Shown in pieces: positions 18,048 to 26,949 of a stretch of DNA of 27,464 nt; positions within the stretch are counted from its first letter, which is position 1; each line of letters opens with the position of its first letter. The stretch comes from a virus: the IMG/VR virus record IMGVR_UViG_3300030098_004416, positions 1 through 27,464 of that record; one strand, 5' to 3'. The notes under the pieces were generated by a model. That model was not told the DNA's origin, searched no databases, and saw only the letters and a list, made by a program, of their open reading frames with translations. The position numbers were made by a program, and so were the translations under genes.

Positions 18048-18549
18048 CCTAGACAAGGACTATGTTGTAGAAACAATTCTGAAAGTCTGCAAAAAGCTAG
18101 CCCCCAAGTTTGTTTTTGCCTCATATGAGATAGATGATATTGAGCAGGAAGCATTCTTGATGGGTGTGGAGGCACTAAGCAGGTACGACTCTAGCAAACC
18201 TCTTGAAAACTTCATGTACGCCCACATCAACAACAGATTGAAGAATTTTAAACGAGATAATTATTACAGATTTGATTACGGCAACGCCCAGAAAATACAA
18301 GACCGTAAAAAGAGCATTCTTGAGCCAATAGACATAGCCGCCCTGTACTCACTCTCTACAGAAGATGAAACAATCTCAAATGCCCACATGGCAGAGATGA
18401 TTGAACTCATAGACAAAAAGCTCCCCTCAGAATTACGCGGTGATTACTTAAGATTACAAACAAACGCTCCTTTGCCCAAAGGCCGTAAGGCCATGATTAT
18501 CGAGGTGATTGAGAAGATTATCAATGGAGAGTATGATGAAGAAGGGTAG
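18031..18549 (+). CDS. phage RNA polymerase sigma factor, gp55-like
   Basis: Start at ATG 18,031 (MEIPTDLDKDYV), AAGGA upstream. 172 aa. A region 2-like core: IDDIEQEAFLMGVEALSRYD (residues about 34-53), KPLENFMYAHINNRLKNFKR (57-76) then DNYYR, matching the polymerase-binding and -10 recognition part of sigma-70 family proteins. Regions 3 and 4 are reduced, as in T4 gp55, which directs polymerase to TATAAATA late promoters. Likely role: late transcription of this operon and perhaps of 4604-4945 via AATATAAGGT sites (inference). Confidence 0.8.
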   Translation: MEIPTDLDKDYVVETILKVCKKLAPKFVFASYEIDDIEQEAFLMGVEALSRYDSSKPLENFMYAHINNRLKNFKRDNYYRFDYGNAQKIQDRKKSILEPIDIAALYSLSTEDETISNAHMAEMIELIDKKLPSELRGDYLRLQTNAPLPKGRKAMIIEVIEKIINGEYDEEG

Positions 18550-19327
18550 ATTCTCTACAGAAGAAATGTCTTTTATCGAGGCGAATGCCGAGGTTCTTTC
18601 TCCAGAATCCATAGCTAAAAAACTAGATCGTGACCCTGACTCGATCAGAGACTGGATAGGAAAAAATATAGGCTTTTCAGCCAAACAGAAAAAAGAGGCG
18701 GCTGTTGCAAATGAACTCAAAGAGAAGCCTTACTATAAAGAGTTGTCTAATCAATTTTCCAGTGAAGAGTTAGAGATGTTTGAGTTTCACTTCAAAAAGA
18801 TGTGGAGCCAGTTCAAGGACGATGTGTTTCATACAGAAGAAATGCAAATTATTGACACAATCAAGCTGGAAATCCTGATGAACCGTATATTAAAAGCACA
18901 ACGAGACAATCAGAACGAGATAGTAGTAGCTGAAAGATTGGTGCGAGAAGAGAAAAGCAGAGACAAAGACCAGCGGGACATGGATTTAGTGATCAATCTA
19001 GAGCGTCAGGTGGCCGTTATGCGGGCCTCTCAGGAAACCCTCTCTAAAGACTACAAAGATCTCCAAGCGCGCAAGGCGACAATGCTCAAGGATCTCAAGG
19101 GCACGAGGGAGCAGCGAGTCAAAGCTATCGAAGACTCAAAACTAACCTTCGCATCACTTGTGAAGAAAATTGCAACTGATCCTCAATATCGTAGCGATTT
19201 GGGTATAGAGATGGAAAAGATGCGATTAGCAATGAACGCCGAGAAAGAACGTTTGTCAGAATACATGACGTTTGAAGATGGGCAGGTAGATCAGCCATTT
19301 TTAACACCGGAAACAATAAAGGAATAG
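18533..19327 (+). CDS. HTH and coiled-coil protein, candidate small terminase
   Basis: Start at ATG 18,533 (MMKKGRFSTEE), GGAGAG just upstream, overlapping the sigma gene by 17 nt. 264 aa. Residues 8-45 resemble a helix-turn-helix (FSTEEMSFIEANAEVLSPES, KKLDRDPDSIRDWIG). Middle and C-terminal parts are long charged helices (LVREEKSRDKDQRDMDL, EMEKMRLAMNAEKERL), a probable coiled coil. DNA-binding plus oligomerisation and position upstream of TerL fit a small terminase, but the gene is not adjacent to TerL and could be a regulator. Confidence 0.62.
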   Translation: MMKKGRFSTEEMSFIEANAEVLSPESIAKKLDRDPDSIRDWIGKNIGFSAKQKKEAAVANELKEKPYYKELSNQFSSEELEMFEFHFKKMWSQFKDDVFHTEEMQIIDTIKLEILMNRILKAQRDNQNEIVVAERLVREEKSRDKDQRDMDLVINLERQVAVMRASQETLSKDYKDLQARKATMLKDLKGTREQRVKAIEDSKLTFASLVKKIATDPQYRSDLGIEMEKMRLAMNAEKERLSEYMTFEDGQVDQPFLTPETIKE

Positions 19328-19333
19328 GACTAT

Positions 19334-20458
19334 ATGAAGGCAATTATTTTCGGAATTACGGGACAAGACGGAAGCTATCTGTCCGAGCTTTTACTAGACA
19401 AAGGATATGATGTTGTAGGAGTCACGCGACGAGTAAGTGTAGACACACTTCAAAGAATTAGTCATATCCTGCCCCAAATTAATGTTGTCGAAGGAGACAT
19501 AACAGACGCTTTTAGCGTTTCAAACATCATCAAAGAGCACAAGCCCGATGAAATCTACAACCTCGCGGCGCAATCTCACGTTGCCACATCCTTTACCCAG
19601 CCGTCTCTGACTTGGGATGTGACCGCCGGAGGATGCTTGAATATACTTGAAGCTATACGGTATTCTGGAAGACTAGATAAAATTAAGTTCTATCAGGCCA
19701 GTAGTAGCGAAATGTTTGGTAAAAACTTTGACAAAAGGCCGTGTAACAACGGGTGTGGTCGTCAAGGGCTGTGTGTCAAGTATCAGGACGAAAAAACCGC
19801 ATTTGCCCCGCAAAGCCCATACGCCATAGCCAAGCTGGCTTCCCATCATCTGGTAAGAAACTACAGAGATTCATATGGTGTGTTTGGGTGTAGTGGTATT
19901 CTGTTTAATCACGAAAGTGAACGACGGGGCGAGAAGTTTGTCACACGGAAAATTACAAAATGGATTGGTGATTACGTTAAGTGGCTAGAAGGTTGCGAAT
20001 TTGGCTCGACAGGGATTGCACTACCAGAACACGAAGATATGGTTAGGATTCACGGAAGACCGTTAAACAAACCAGAACTGCCAAAGTTACGTCTAGGCAA
20101 CCTAGAGGCACGTCGAGACTGGGGACACGCAGAAGACTACGTTCGCGCGATGTGGATGATGTTACAATCAGAAAATCCTGAAGATTATGTTGTGGCTACC
20201 GGCGAAACACATTCTATCAAGGACTTTTTAAGCGTGGCGTTTGAACACATCGGAGAATCAGACTGGAAGGACTATGTTGTTGTAGATCCAAAATTTTACA
20301 GACCGGCAGAAGTGGACTTTTTGCTAGGGTCTCCGCAGAAAGCAAAATCCAACTTAGGGTGGAAACCTGAGATTTCTTTCACAGAACTGGCACAAAGAAT
20401 GGTGGAGCACGACATAAATGAGACGAAATTACAACGATCCAGCTTACAAACAGTTTAG
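19334..20458 (+). CDS. gmd: GDP-mannose 4,6-dehydratase
   Basis: 374 aa extended short-chain dehydrogenase. NADP-binding GITGQDGSYLSELL (7-20), catalytic SSSE (123-126) and YAIAK (Y163, K167), NHESERRGEKFVTRKI (192-207), and C-terminal FYRPAEVDFLLGSPQKAK. Converts GDP-mannose to GDP-4-keto-6-deoxymannose, the precursor of fucose, rhamnose-type and perosamine sugars. Odd: residues 135-152 form a Cys-rich insertion with C137, C141 and C147 not typical of the family, possibly a metal site. Lies among DNA-packaging genes; the mannose isomerase cupin is 15 kb away. It may feed glycosylation of virion or host surface, or of nucleotides. Confidence 0.93.
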   Translation: MKAIIFGITGQDGSYLSELLLDKGYDVVGVTRRVSVDTLQRISHILPQINVVEGDITDAFSVSNIIKEHKPDEIYNLAAQSHVATSFTQPSLTWDVTAGGCLNILEAIRYSGRLDKIKFYQASSSEMFGKNFDKRPCNNGCGRQGLCVKYQDEKTAFAPQSPYAIAKLASHHLVRNYRDSYGVFGCSGILFNHESERRGEKFVTRKITKWIGDYVKWLEGCEFGSTGIALPEHEDMVRIHGRPLNKPELPKLRLGNLEARRDWGHAEDYVRAMWMMLQSENPEDYVVATGETHSIKDFLSVAFEHIGESDWKDYVVVDPKFYRPAEVDFLLGSPQKAKSNLGWKPEISFTELAQRMVEHDINETKLQRSSLQTV

Positions 20459-20681
20459 GACCGAAGTTTTAAAGCGGGACAAGTTTACTTGTCAAATGTG
20501 TAAAGCTAAGGGGAGAAAAGTAAGGCTACACGTACACCACATAATGAAATGGGCATCGGCTTCTTCCCTGCGATTCGATGTAGATAACGGTATAACTCTG
20601 TGTAGAAATTGCCACGAAGACATTAATGGCAAAGAAAACCACTATATAAGCTATTTTCTAGAAATAATCAAGAAAGGTTAA
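20418..20681 (+). CDS. HNH endonuclease, 87 aa
   Basis: Complete small HNH domain: CQMC (25-28), HVHHIMKW with catalytic H40/H41, N57 in DNGITL, CRNCHE (62-67). The four Cys hold a structural zinc. Overlaps the end of gmd by 41 nt in another frame. In many phages an HNH protein acts with terminase in packaging; here four genes separate it from TerL. It could also be a homing-type nuclease. Confidence 0.92.
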   Translation: MRRNYNDPAYKQFRTEVLKRDKFTCQMCKAKGRKVRLHVHHIMKWASASSLRFDVDNGITLCRNCHEDINGKENHYISYFLEIIKKG

Positions 20682-20685
20682 TCAA

Positions 20686-20988
20686 ATGTTTGACAAGCAG
20701 CCGACACTTCACTCGGATCACTTAACGGATGCGGAAAACAAAATTAACAACATTAATCCCGGAGAAACAATCCATATTGAAAATATAGACGGGGAGTGTT
20801 TTAATATTTTGTACGATAAATTTAAACCTCGTAGAAAATCGGGCTGTTTACAAATGTCATACGATCACGGTACGCGCCAAGTTGCTGCCATCTGTACAGC
20901 CACTCCAGAACCAGCACCAGAACCAGCACCAGAACCAGCACCAGAGCCGTCCCCACCAACCCCGGAACCTCCTACACCGAGCGAATAG
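20686..20988 (+). CDS. protein with PEPA repeat tail, 100 aa
   Basis: Begins MFDKQPTLHSDHL. N-terminal two thirds is a folded-looking domain (HIENIDGECFNILYDKF, QMSYDHGTRQVAA); the last 28 residues are a PEPAPEPA-type repeat ending PTPSE, encoded by tandem 12-nt units at 20,907-20,945. Proline-rich tails act as extended linkers or anchors. Five nt separate its stop from the next start. No family recognised. Confidence 0.8.
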   Translation: MFDKQPTLHSDHLTDAENKINNINPGETIHIENIDGECFNILYDKFKPRRKSGCLQMSYDHGTRQVAAICTATPEPAPEPAPEPAPEPSPPTPEPPTPSE

Positions 20989-20993
20989 GCTAA

Positions 20994-21488
20994 ATGCGTA
21001 ATTATACTGTAATAAAAGACACAAGAGAGCAGGATGGATGGATTTTTTCCCCATACGATAGATGTGATGGTATGGAGATTAACACCTTGCATACGGGCGA
21101 TTACACCCTAAAAGGTTTCGAGGACGTTGTTTGCGTAGAAAGAAAAGCTTGTACTTCAGAAATCGCTATGAACTTGGGACGGAAAAAGAAACCCTTCCAA
21201 GCAGAAATGGAGAGAATGAAAGATTTTGATTTTTCATTTATTATATGTGAATTTGATATGAATGCTCTTTTAAACTACCCCGAAGGCTCTCGCGTTCCCA
21301 AAAATGCAAGATCCAAGGTCAAAGTTACGGGCAAGTATCTACTTAAATGTTTACTAGAATTTCAAATTTGGTACGACACGAAAATTATCTTTTGCGGAGA
21401 CAAAGGCAGTGCTTTTTTAGTCTGCAATAGTCTATTCAAAAGACTCAATGAGCTTTTCTATACAGGGAATAAAGATGGCGTCGACTAA
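20994..21488 (+). CDS. ERCC4-type nuclease, 164 aa
   Basis: Has the XPF/ERCC4 nuclease signature: IKDTREQDGW (7-16), TGDYTL (34-39), CVERKA (48-53) carrying the ERK core, then FSFIICEFDM and KYLLKCLLEFQIWYDTKIIFC. No helicase or HhH domain is present. Such stand-alone domains in phages are predicted to cut branched DNA, so a role in resolving replication or recombination junctions before packaging is likely. Confidence 0.88.
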   Translation: MRNYTVIKDTREQDGWIFSPYDRCDGMEINTLHTGDYTLKGFEDVVCVERKACTSEIAMNLGRKKKPFQAEMERMKDFDFSFIICEFDMNALLNYPEGSRVPKNARSKVKVTGKYLLKCLLEFQIWYDTKIIFCGDKGSAFLVCNSLFKRLNELFYTGNKDGVD

Positions 21489-21810
21489 TAAAAAATTACC
21501 AACCGTGGCTTATGTATTGGGACACGAATACACAATAGAGGTGATGTCGGACGCATTATTTAGGGAAAGAGAAGCATACGGGGATTGTGACAACGAACGA
21601 AAAAGAATCAGAGTTTATTGCGGAACCGCTGTGTCTGTTACTAGAGATACGCTATTACACGAAATACTGCACGCCGCATTTTCTCTGCTTTATGTTAACC
21701 CGAGGGAAGACGACGAGGAAAAAATTGTTTCCAGACTAGCAACGTTACTTATAGGTTTCTTCGATGACCCAAGGAATCTTAAGGTTAAAAACTTCATACT
21801 GGGTCACTGA
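21475..21810 (+). CDS. zinc metallopeptidase-like protein, 111 aa
   Basis: Start at ATG 21,475 (MASTNKKLPTVAY), AGGGA upstream, overlapping the nuclease gene by 14 nt. Motif LLHEILHAAFS (61-71) gives HExxH (H62, E63, H66), the zincin signature; the context resembles ImmA/IrrE- or SprT-like phage peptidases. A third zinc ligand is likely in the acidic stretch REDDEEK. Possible roles are cleaving a regulator or a virion protein; not resolved. Confidence 0.8.
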   Translation: MASTNKKLPTVAYVLGHEYTIEVMSDALFREREAYGDCDNERKRIRVYCGTAVSVTRDTLLHEILHAAFSLLYVNPREDDEEKIVSRLATLLIGFFDDPRNLKVKNFILGH

Positions 21811-21821
21811 AGGGAAGGATT

Positions 21822-22745
21822 ATGAATCGCCTTTTTTTGTCGACGCTATTTGTTATAGTTTTTTCTTGTCCGCTTCTTGCTCAAAACAAGGTCGCGCAAC
21901 ACCTACAAGACGTGAGTGTGACGATCAAAGCTGGCGGTTCTGAGGGTTCCGGAGTTATCATTTCACGAGAAATGGCTCTAACCAAGGATGCAAAAGAAAA
22001 AGTCAAGGTTAACTTTGTTTGGACCTGCGCTCATGTGGTAGACGGGCTAAGATCTACACGTACCGTGATTGACGGACAGGGTAAAAACAAGACTGTTATT
22101 GAGTTCAAAGATGCTCAAGTTGTTAAAGAGTTGGTAGAGGGTGGCAGAAAAGTAGGTGAGCTAAAAATGGACGCCAAGGTTATTCTGTATTCTGATGCCA
22201 CAGACGGTGAGGACTTGGCTCTCCTAATGGTCAGAAAAAGGGGCTTTGTTGATCAAAACACAGAGTTTTATCTAGGGGCACAAAATGTAGAGATTGGTGA
22301 ACCCCTGCTTCACGTCGGTTCGCTTCTTGGGCAGGCTGGAGCTAATTCTATGACAAATGGTATAATGTCCCAAGTTGGCAGAGTATTAAATATTGGCTCC
22401 GGAGACGGTACAGTGTTCGATCAGACTACTGTTACCGCTTTTCCGGGGTCATCGGGTGGGGGCGTCTTTCTGAAAGATGGCAAGTATGTTGGGATGCTTG
22501 TAAGAGGATCTGGCGAAACGTTTAATCTGATTGTTCCGGTCAGGAGAATGCTCAAGTGGACAAAAAAGAGGAGCATTGAATGGGCAATAGACACATCGAA
22601 ACCGATGCCCACTATTGCCGAGATCAACAAGATTGAGCCGGAAGATGCAGAACTAGATCACAAAGAAGCCAGCGGCTCCAAGTCTACTCTGTTTCCGTTT
22701 TTAATTCGGACATCGCCAAAACTAAAGGCTGAATCTAATAAATGA
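21822..22745 (+). CDS. trypsin-like serine protease with signal peptide
   Basis: 307 aa. N-terminus MNRLFLSTLFVIVFSCPLLAQ has a basic start, hydrophobic core and a cleavage-type LLAQ end. The chymotrypsin-fold triad is visible: H71 in TCAHVVDG, D131 in GEDLALLMV, S211 in FPGSSGGGVF. No PDZ domain; the C-terminal 70 residues have no recognised fold. Exported protease in a packaging operon is unusual: it may act in the periplasm at lysis, or be cargo. ATGA overlap with TerL. Confidence 0.86.
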   Translation: MNRLFLSTLFVIVFSCPLLAQNKVAQHLQDVSVTIKAGGSEGSGVIISREMALTKDAKEKVKVNFVWTCAHVVDGLRSTRTVIDGQGKNKTVIEFKDAQVVKELVEGGRKVGELKMDAKVILYSDATDGEDLALLMVRKRGFVDQNTEFYLGAQNVEIGEPLLHVGSLLGQAGANSMTNGIMSQVGRVLNIGSGDGTVFDQTTVTAFPGSSGGGVFLKDGKYVGMLVRGSGETFNLIVPVRRMLKWTKKRSIEWAIDTSKPMPTIAEINKIEPEDAELDHKEASGSKSTLFPFLIRTSPKLKAESNK

Positions 22746-24724
22746 CACAAGATATCAGCAAAGTAGAAGACGCTTGGCTTGGAATTGAGGTTGATGAGTC
22801 GCAACTATTTAATCCCATGGATTTTGTAGTTAGCGGCTCCAACAGAGACGATTTACTAGAGCGTATAGCTTGGCTTATGGTACGTCCGGAGTACTTCTCC
22901 TTCGTATGTAAGTCGATTCTTAACATAGAGCTGTTGCCCTTCCAGTCTCTGATACTGCATGAAATTTGGAACAGAAAGTTCCCCATGGTCATCGGCTCTC
23001 GGGGTATGGGTAAATCGTTTATACTTTCAGTATATCCCATGCTTAGAGCGCTTTTTATGCCACGAAGAAAGATAGTGGTAGTTGGTGCGGCTTTCAGACA
23101 GTCTAAAGTTTTGTTTGAGTACATGGACACCATCTGGAAAAACGCTCCGATTCTGAGAGATTTATGTGGTAGCAACAGCGGTCCCAGAAGAGATGTTGAC
23201 CGGTGTGTCATGCATATAAATGACAGCACTATAACGTGTCTCCCTCTTGGGGATGGTTCTAAAATCAGAGGCCAAAGAGCGAACGACATTATTGCGGATG
23301 AATTTGCATCTATTCCTCGTGACATTTTTGAAAACGTGGTCGCTGGATTTGCTTCAGTGGCGGCCTCTCCTTCAGAAAAGGTTAGAAGTAAAGCTAGACA
23401 AAAGAAAATGCTAGAGCTGGGCATGGATGTCGCTGAGAAGTCGGCATCTACTATAGAAAAGTCCAACCAGATCATTCTTTCTGGAACTGCATATTATGAC
23501 TTTAATCATTTTGCCGATTATTGGAAGCAGTATAGAGACATAGTAAATAGTGGCGGAAACATAAGCAAATTGCAGGAAGTGTTCACAGGAGAAGTTCCCG
23601 AAGATTTTGACTGGAGAGAATATTCCGTAATTAGGATGCCGGTGGACACGCTTCCGGAAGGTTTCATGGATGAGGGTCAGGTTAGCCGAGCAAAGGCTAC
23701 GGTCCACTCGGGCATATACAACATGGAGTATGGTGCCTGCTTCACGACCGACAGTCAGGGATTTTTCAAGCGTAGCTTACTCGAATCTTGCACAACATCT
23801 CCCACCGCTCCGGTATCTCTTCCTTCCGGTGAGATATCCTTTGAATCTATGCTAAAAGGTTCCCCGGATCAAAAATATGTTTTTGGCGTTGACCCGGCGT
23901 CTGAAGTTGACAACTTTAGCATTGTCGTGTTAGAGGTTAGGGGCGACCATCGAAGGATTGTCCACTGTTGGACAACGAATAGACAGCAACATAAAGATAG
24001 ACTTAAATCAAAAATAGTCAACGAGGATGATTTTTATTCATACTGTGCAAAAAAGATTAGACAGCTTATGAGAGTGTTTCCCTGTTCTGAGATAGCGCTC
24101 GACGCTCAGGGGGGCGGTATAGCCGTGATGGAAGCTTTGCACGATAAAGATAAGATTCCGGAAGGTGAAGTCCCTATTTGGCCGACTATAGACGAAAACA
24201 AAGCGAAAGACACAGATGATCATTCCGGACTTCATATATTAAGATTGTGTCAGTTTGCTAGAGCGGACTGGCTCGCAGAAGCTAATCATGGACTGAGGAA
24301 AGACTTTGAAGACAGAATTCTTTTGTTTCCCTTCTTTGATGCGGCTAGTATTGGACTTTCTATAGAGCACGACAAGATGTCGGGTAGAAAGTACGATACG
24401 CTTGAAGATTGCATCATGGAAATAGAAGAACTTAAGGACGAGTTGTCCATGATTGTCCTGACTCAAACGTCGACTGGTAGAGAGCGATGGGACACGCCGG
24501 AGATAAAAGTCGCTGCGGGTAAAAAAAGCAGGCTACGCAAAGACCGATACTCGTCTCTACTAATGGCTAACATGTCCGCTAGATGCATGTCTGTAGAAAA
24601 GTCCATTTCTGAATTTAATACTATTGGCGGGTTTGCAAAATCTGACACCAGCTCCAGACTTGATAATAGCCAACTTTATCATGGTCCGGCTTGGTTTGCT
24701 GAAAAAATGCAGAACATCTACTAG
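22742..24724 (+). CDS. terL: terminase large subunit
   Basis: 660 aa. ATPase domain: Walker A GSRGMGKS (85-92), preceded by PFQSLILHEIW; Walker B IIADE (183-187) with catalytic Glu. Nuclease domain (RNase H-like) begins near residue 380: FGVDPASEVDNFSIVVLEV, then ALDAQGGGIAVMEAL (about 452), supplying the metal-binding acids. Drives ATP-powered DNA translocation into the prohead and cuts the concatemer. Start ATG overlaps the protease stop (ATGA). Ends in TAG. Typical length for a myovirus TerL. Confidence 0.95.
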   Translation: MTQDISKVEDAWLGIEVDESQLFNPMDFVVSGSNRDDLLERIAWLMVRPEYFSFVCKSILNIELLPFQSLILHEIWNRKFPMVIGSRGMGKSFILSVYPMLRALFMPRRKIVVVGAAFRQSKVLFEYMDTIWKNAPILRDLCGSNSGPRRDVDRCVMHINDSTITCLPLGDGSKIRGQRANDIIADEFASIPRDIFENVVAGFASVAASPSEKVRSKARQKKMLELGMDVAEKSASTIEKSNQIILSGTAYYDFNHFADYWKQYRDIVNSGGNISKLQEVFTGEVPEDFDWREYSVIRMPVDTLPEGFMDEGQVSRAKATVHSGIYNMEYGACFTTDSQGFFKRSLLESCTTSPTAPVSLPSGEISFESMLKGSPDQKYVFGVDPASEVDNFSIVVLEVRGDHRRIVHCWTTNRQQHKDRLKSKIVNEDDFYSYCAKKIRQLMRVFPCSEIALDAQGGGIAVMEALHDKDKIPEGEVPIWPTIDENKAKDTDDHSGLHILRLCQFARADWLAEANHGLRKDFEDRILLFPFFDAASIGLSIEHDKMSGRKYDTLEDCIMEIEELKDELSMIVLTQTSTGRERWDTPEIKVAAGKKSRLRKDRYSSLLMANMSARCMSVEKSISEFNTIGGFAKSDTSSRLDNSQLYHGPAWFAEKMQNIY

Positions 24725-24784
24725 TTTGTGTATAGTAGTATTGTTAATCGCATCAGCAATACCATTGATTGGAGAACAATAGAA

Positions 24785-26902
24785 ATGTCCGACTCGTCAC
24801 TCTACAGAACATGGGACAGCGACTCTCAAAGACAAGAAGCCTACAAGTCAACAGCCGACAACATAGAGGCTTACGACGGTATCCAGAAGGCCGTAGCATA
24901 CGGTAGAAGAACTAGCTACATAGATATCGAGCCTAACCGTTCTGTACGCACGAGCTTTTTACGAGAAGACTACGACAATTTTCGTCCGGGTGAGTCTGTC
25001 TCGAACCGCCAAAAGCGCATCATAAAGATGAGTATGCAGGCGTATGACAAAGTTGGAATCATACGAAACGTTATCGATCTGATGAGTGACTTTGCTGCGC
25101 AAGGATTAACACTAGTCCATCCCAATAAAACCATAGAAAAGTTTTACAGAAAATGGTTTGTTCAGGTTAATGGTGCTGATAGATCGGAAAGATTTCTGAA
25201 CTACCTATATCGGTGTGGAAATGTGGTTGTTCAAAGAAGAACAGCAAAGATAAATCGCCAAAAGGAACAGGAACTCAAAAGGTCTGGCGGTGCAGACTTG
25301 CAGCTATCCGATATCAAAGTGCCTCGCAGAGAAGTTCCTTGGGTTTATGATTTTCTAAACCCTCTCGCCGTTGAGGTGGCCGATTATGGAACCCATACCA
25401 TCGGTAAGCCACAATACAACTTGAACCTTTCCAAATATACATCGGAATCGTTGGTAAATAGCTCCACGACCAACAAAAGCGTTTTCAAAACCTTGCCTAT
25501 TGACCTACAAAAAAGACTTGGCCAAGGTGAGAGAAAAATTCCACTAGACTCAGACAAGGTTGGATTTTACTATTATAAAAAAGATGACTGGCTCATGTGG
25601 GCCAACCCGATGATTTATGCTATTCTTGACGACATTATGATGTTGGAAAAGATGAAGCTGGCAGATTTAGCAGCCTTAGATGGAGCAATTTCTAACGTTC
25701 GCCTTTGGACTGTGGGCGATTTGGATCATAAGATTATTCCCACTAAAGCCGCCATCAACAAGCTGAGAGATATCTTGGCTAGCAATGTTGGCGGAGGAAC
25801 TATGGACCTTGTTTGGGGTCCAGAGTTGAAGTTCTCGGAAAGTCAGTCTCAGGTCTACAGATTTTTAGGTGCAGAAAAGTATCAACCGGTTCTTACAAGC
25901 ATTTATGCAGGGCTTGGTATTCCCCCCACCCTGACCGGAGCCTCTACTAGTGGCGGATACACTAACAACTACGTGTCTCTCAAAACTCTGATCGAGCGAC
26001 TTGAATATGGTCGTGAAATTCTGTGTCAGTTTTGGAGACATGAAATAGAAATGATCCGAAAGGCCATGGGATTCCGTTTTCCTGCTGAAATTCATTTTGA
26101 CTCTATCGTACTTTCTGACGAAGCTGCCGAAAAACAGCTTCTTATTCAGCTAGCAGACAGAGATATTATCTCTCAGGAAACACTGCTTGAAAGATTTAGA
26201 GAGCTTCCCAGTATCGAGAGAGTTCGTGTTCGCAGAGAAGAAAGAGAGCGAAACAATGATGTTAGCGCTCCCAAGAAGGCTGGACCGTATCACAATCCTC
26301 AGCATGTAAATGATGTCGCTAAGATTTCTCTCACAAAAGACATTCTTGATTCCGATGAGTATTTAGAAAAACTAGGGTTGCCTCCGTCACCAGCAGAGGA
26401 ACCACAAACTCCCGAAATTGACCAAAAGAGTGAGCCTGACAATAGTGAGCAGTATGACCCAGAGGAACCAAATGGTCGTCCAAGATTTTCTAAAGATCAG
26501 ACGAAGAGAAAGAAAAAGCGGGTACTTCCTCGTAGTGGAGATGCAACCACGGCTACTTTGTGGGCAATGGATGCTCAATCACAAATATCAGATGTTCTGT
26601 CTCCGATAGCTCTGGCGCATTTTAACAAGAAGAATGCTAGAAGTTTAAACAAGGCGGAAGTGGACCAGTTGGAATACTTAAAGATGTGTGTGCTGACTAG
26701 TATGACCCCGTATATGGAAATTACTCCGGAGATAGTTAAACAGTTGTTAGATATGGGCACAAAGCCGTCTGAGGAGTTTAATTCCGTTGTCGCTGCAAAA
26801 ACGGATTCGTTTGTATACGCTAATAATAGGCGTCCCAACACATCCGAGATGCGATATATTTACGCTTCCACATTTGCCGACGTGTTCGATTTTTCTGAAT
26901 AA
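24785..26902 (+). CDS. portal protein
   Basis: 705 aa from ATG 24,785 (MSDSSLYRTWDSD), where GGAG is 9 nt upstream; a GTG at 24,728 in frame would add 19 codons but has no ribosome site. Portal features: N-terminal YDKVGIIRNVIDLMSDFAAQ, KKDDWLMWANPMIYAILDDI, then AGLGIPPTLTGASTSGGYTN (about residues 384-403) and a helical EMIRKAMGFRFPAEIHF stem. The C-terminal 200 residues are charged. Forms the dodecameric vertex where DNA enters. Directly after TerL, the usual order. Confidence 0.9.
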   Translation: MSDSSLYRTWDSDSQRQEAYKSTADNIEAYDGIQKAVAYGRRTSYIDIEPNRSVRTSFLREDYDNFRPGESVSNRQKRIIKMSMQAYDKVGIIRNVIDLMSDFAAQGLTLVHPNKTIEKFYRKWFVQVNGADRSERFLNYLYRCGNVVVQRRTAKINRQKEQELKRSGGADLQLSDIKVPRREVPWVYDFLNPLAVEVADYGTHTIGKPQYNLNLSKYTSESLVNSSTTNKSVFKTLPIDLQKRLGQGERKIPLDSDKVGFYYYKKDDWLMWANPMIYAILDDIMMLEKMKLADLAALDGAISNVRLWTVGDLDHKIIPTKAAINKLRDILASNVGGGTMDLVWGPELKFSESQSQVYRFLGAEKYQPVLTSIYAGLGIPPTLTGASTSGGYTNNYVSLKTLIERLEYGREILCQFWRHEIEMIRKAMGFRFPAEIHFDSIVLSDEAAEKQLLIQLADRDIISQETLLERFRELPSIERVRVRREERERNNDVSAPKKAGPYHNPQHVNDVAKISLTKDILDSDEYLEKLGLPPSPAEEPQTPEIDQKSEPDNSEQYDPEEPNGRPRFSKDQTKRKKKRVLPRSGDATTATLWAMDAQSQISDVLSPIALAHFNKKNARSLNKAEVDQLEYLKMCVLTSMTPYMEITPEIVKQLLDMGTKPSEEFNSVVAAKTDSFVYANNRRPNTSEMRYIYASTFADVFDFSE

Positions 26903-26949
26903 ATACCAAACATTTTATTTTTTGTGTATTATCGTTGTGGAGGCCAAAA

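Noticed and set aside
22735-23475. 246-codon minus-strand reading frame
   Set aside because: Antisense to the ATPase domain of terL, which has clear motifs.
22742-26902. Terminase-portal fusion by UAG readthrough
   Set aside because: The two genes share a frame across a TAG, and a CUA/CUAG-type loop exists at 8446-8606, but the portal has its own GGAG and ATG at 24,785, and TAG ends other genes normally.
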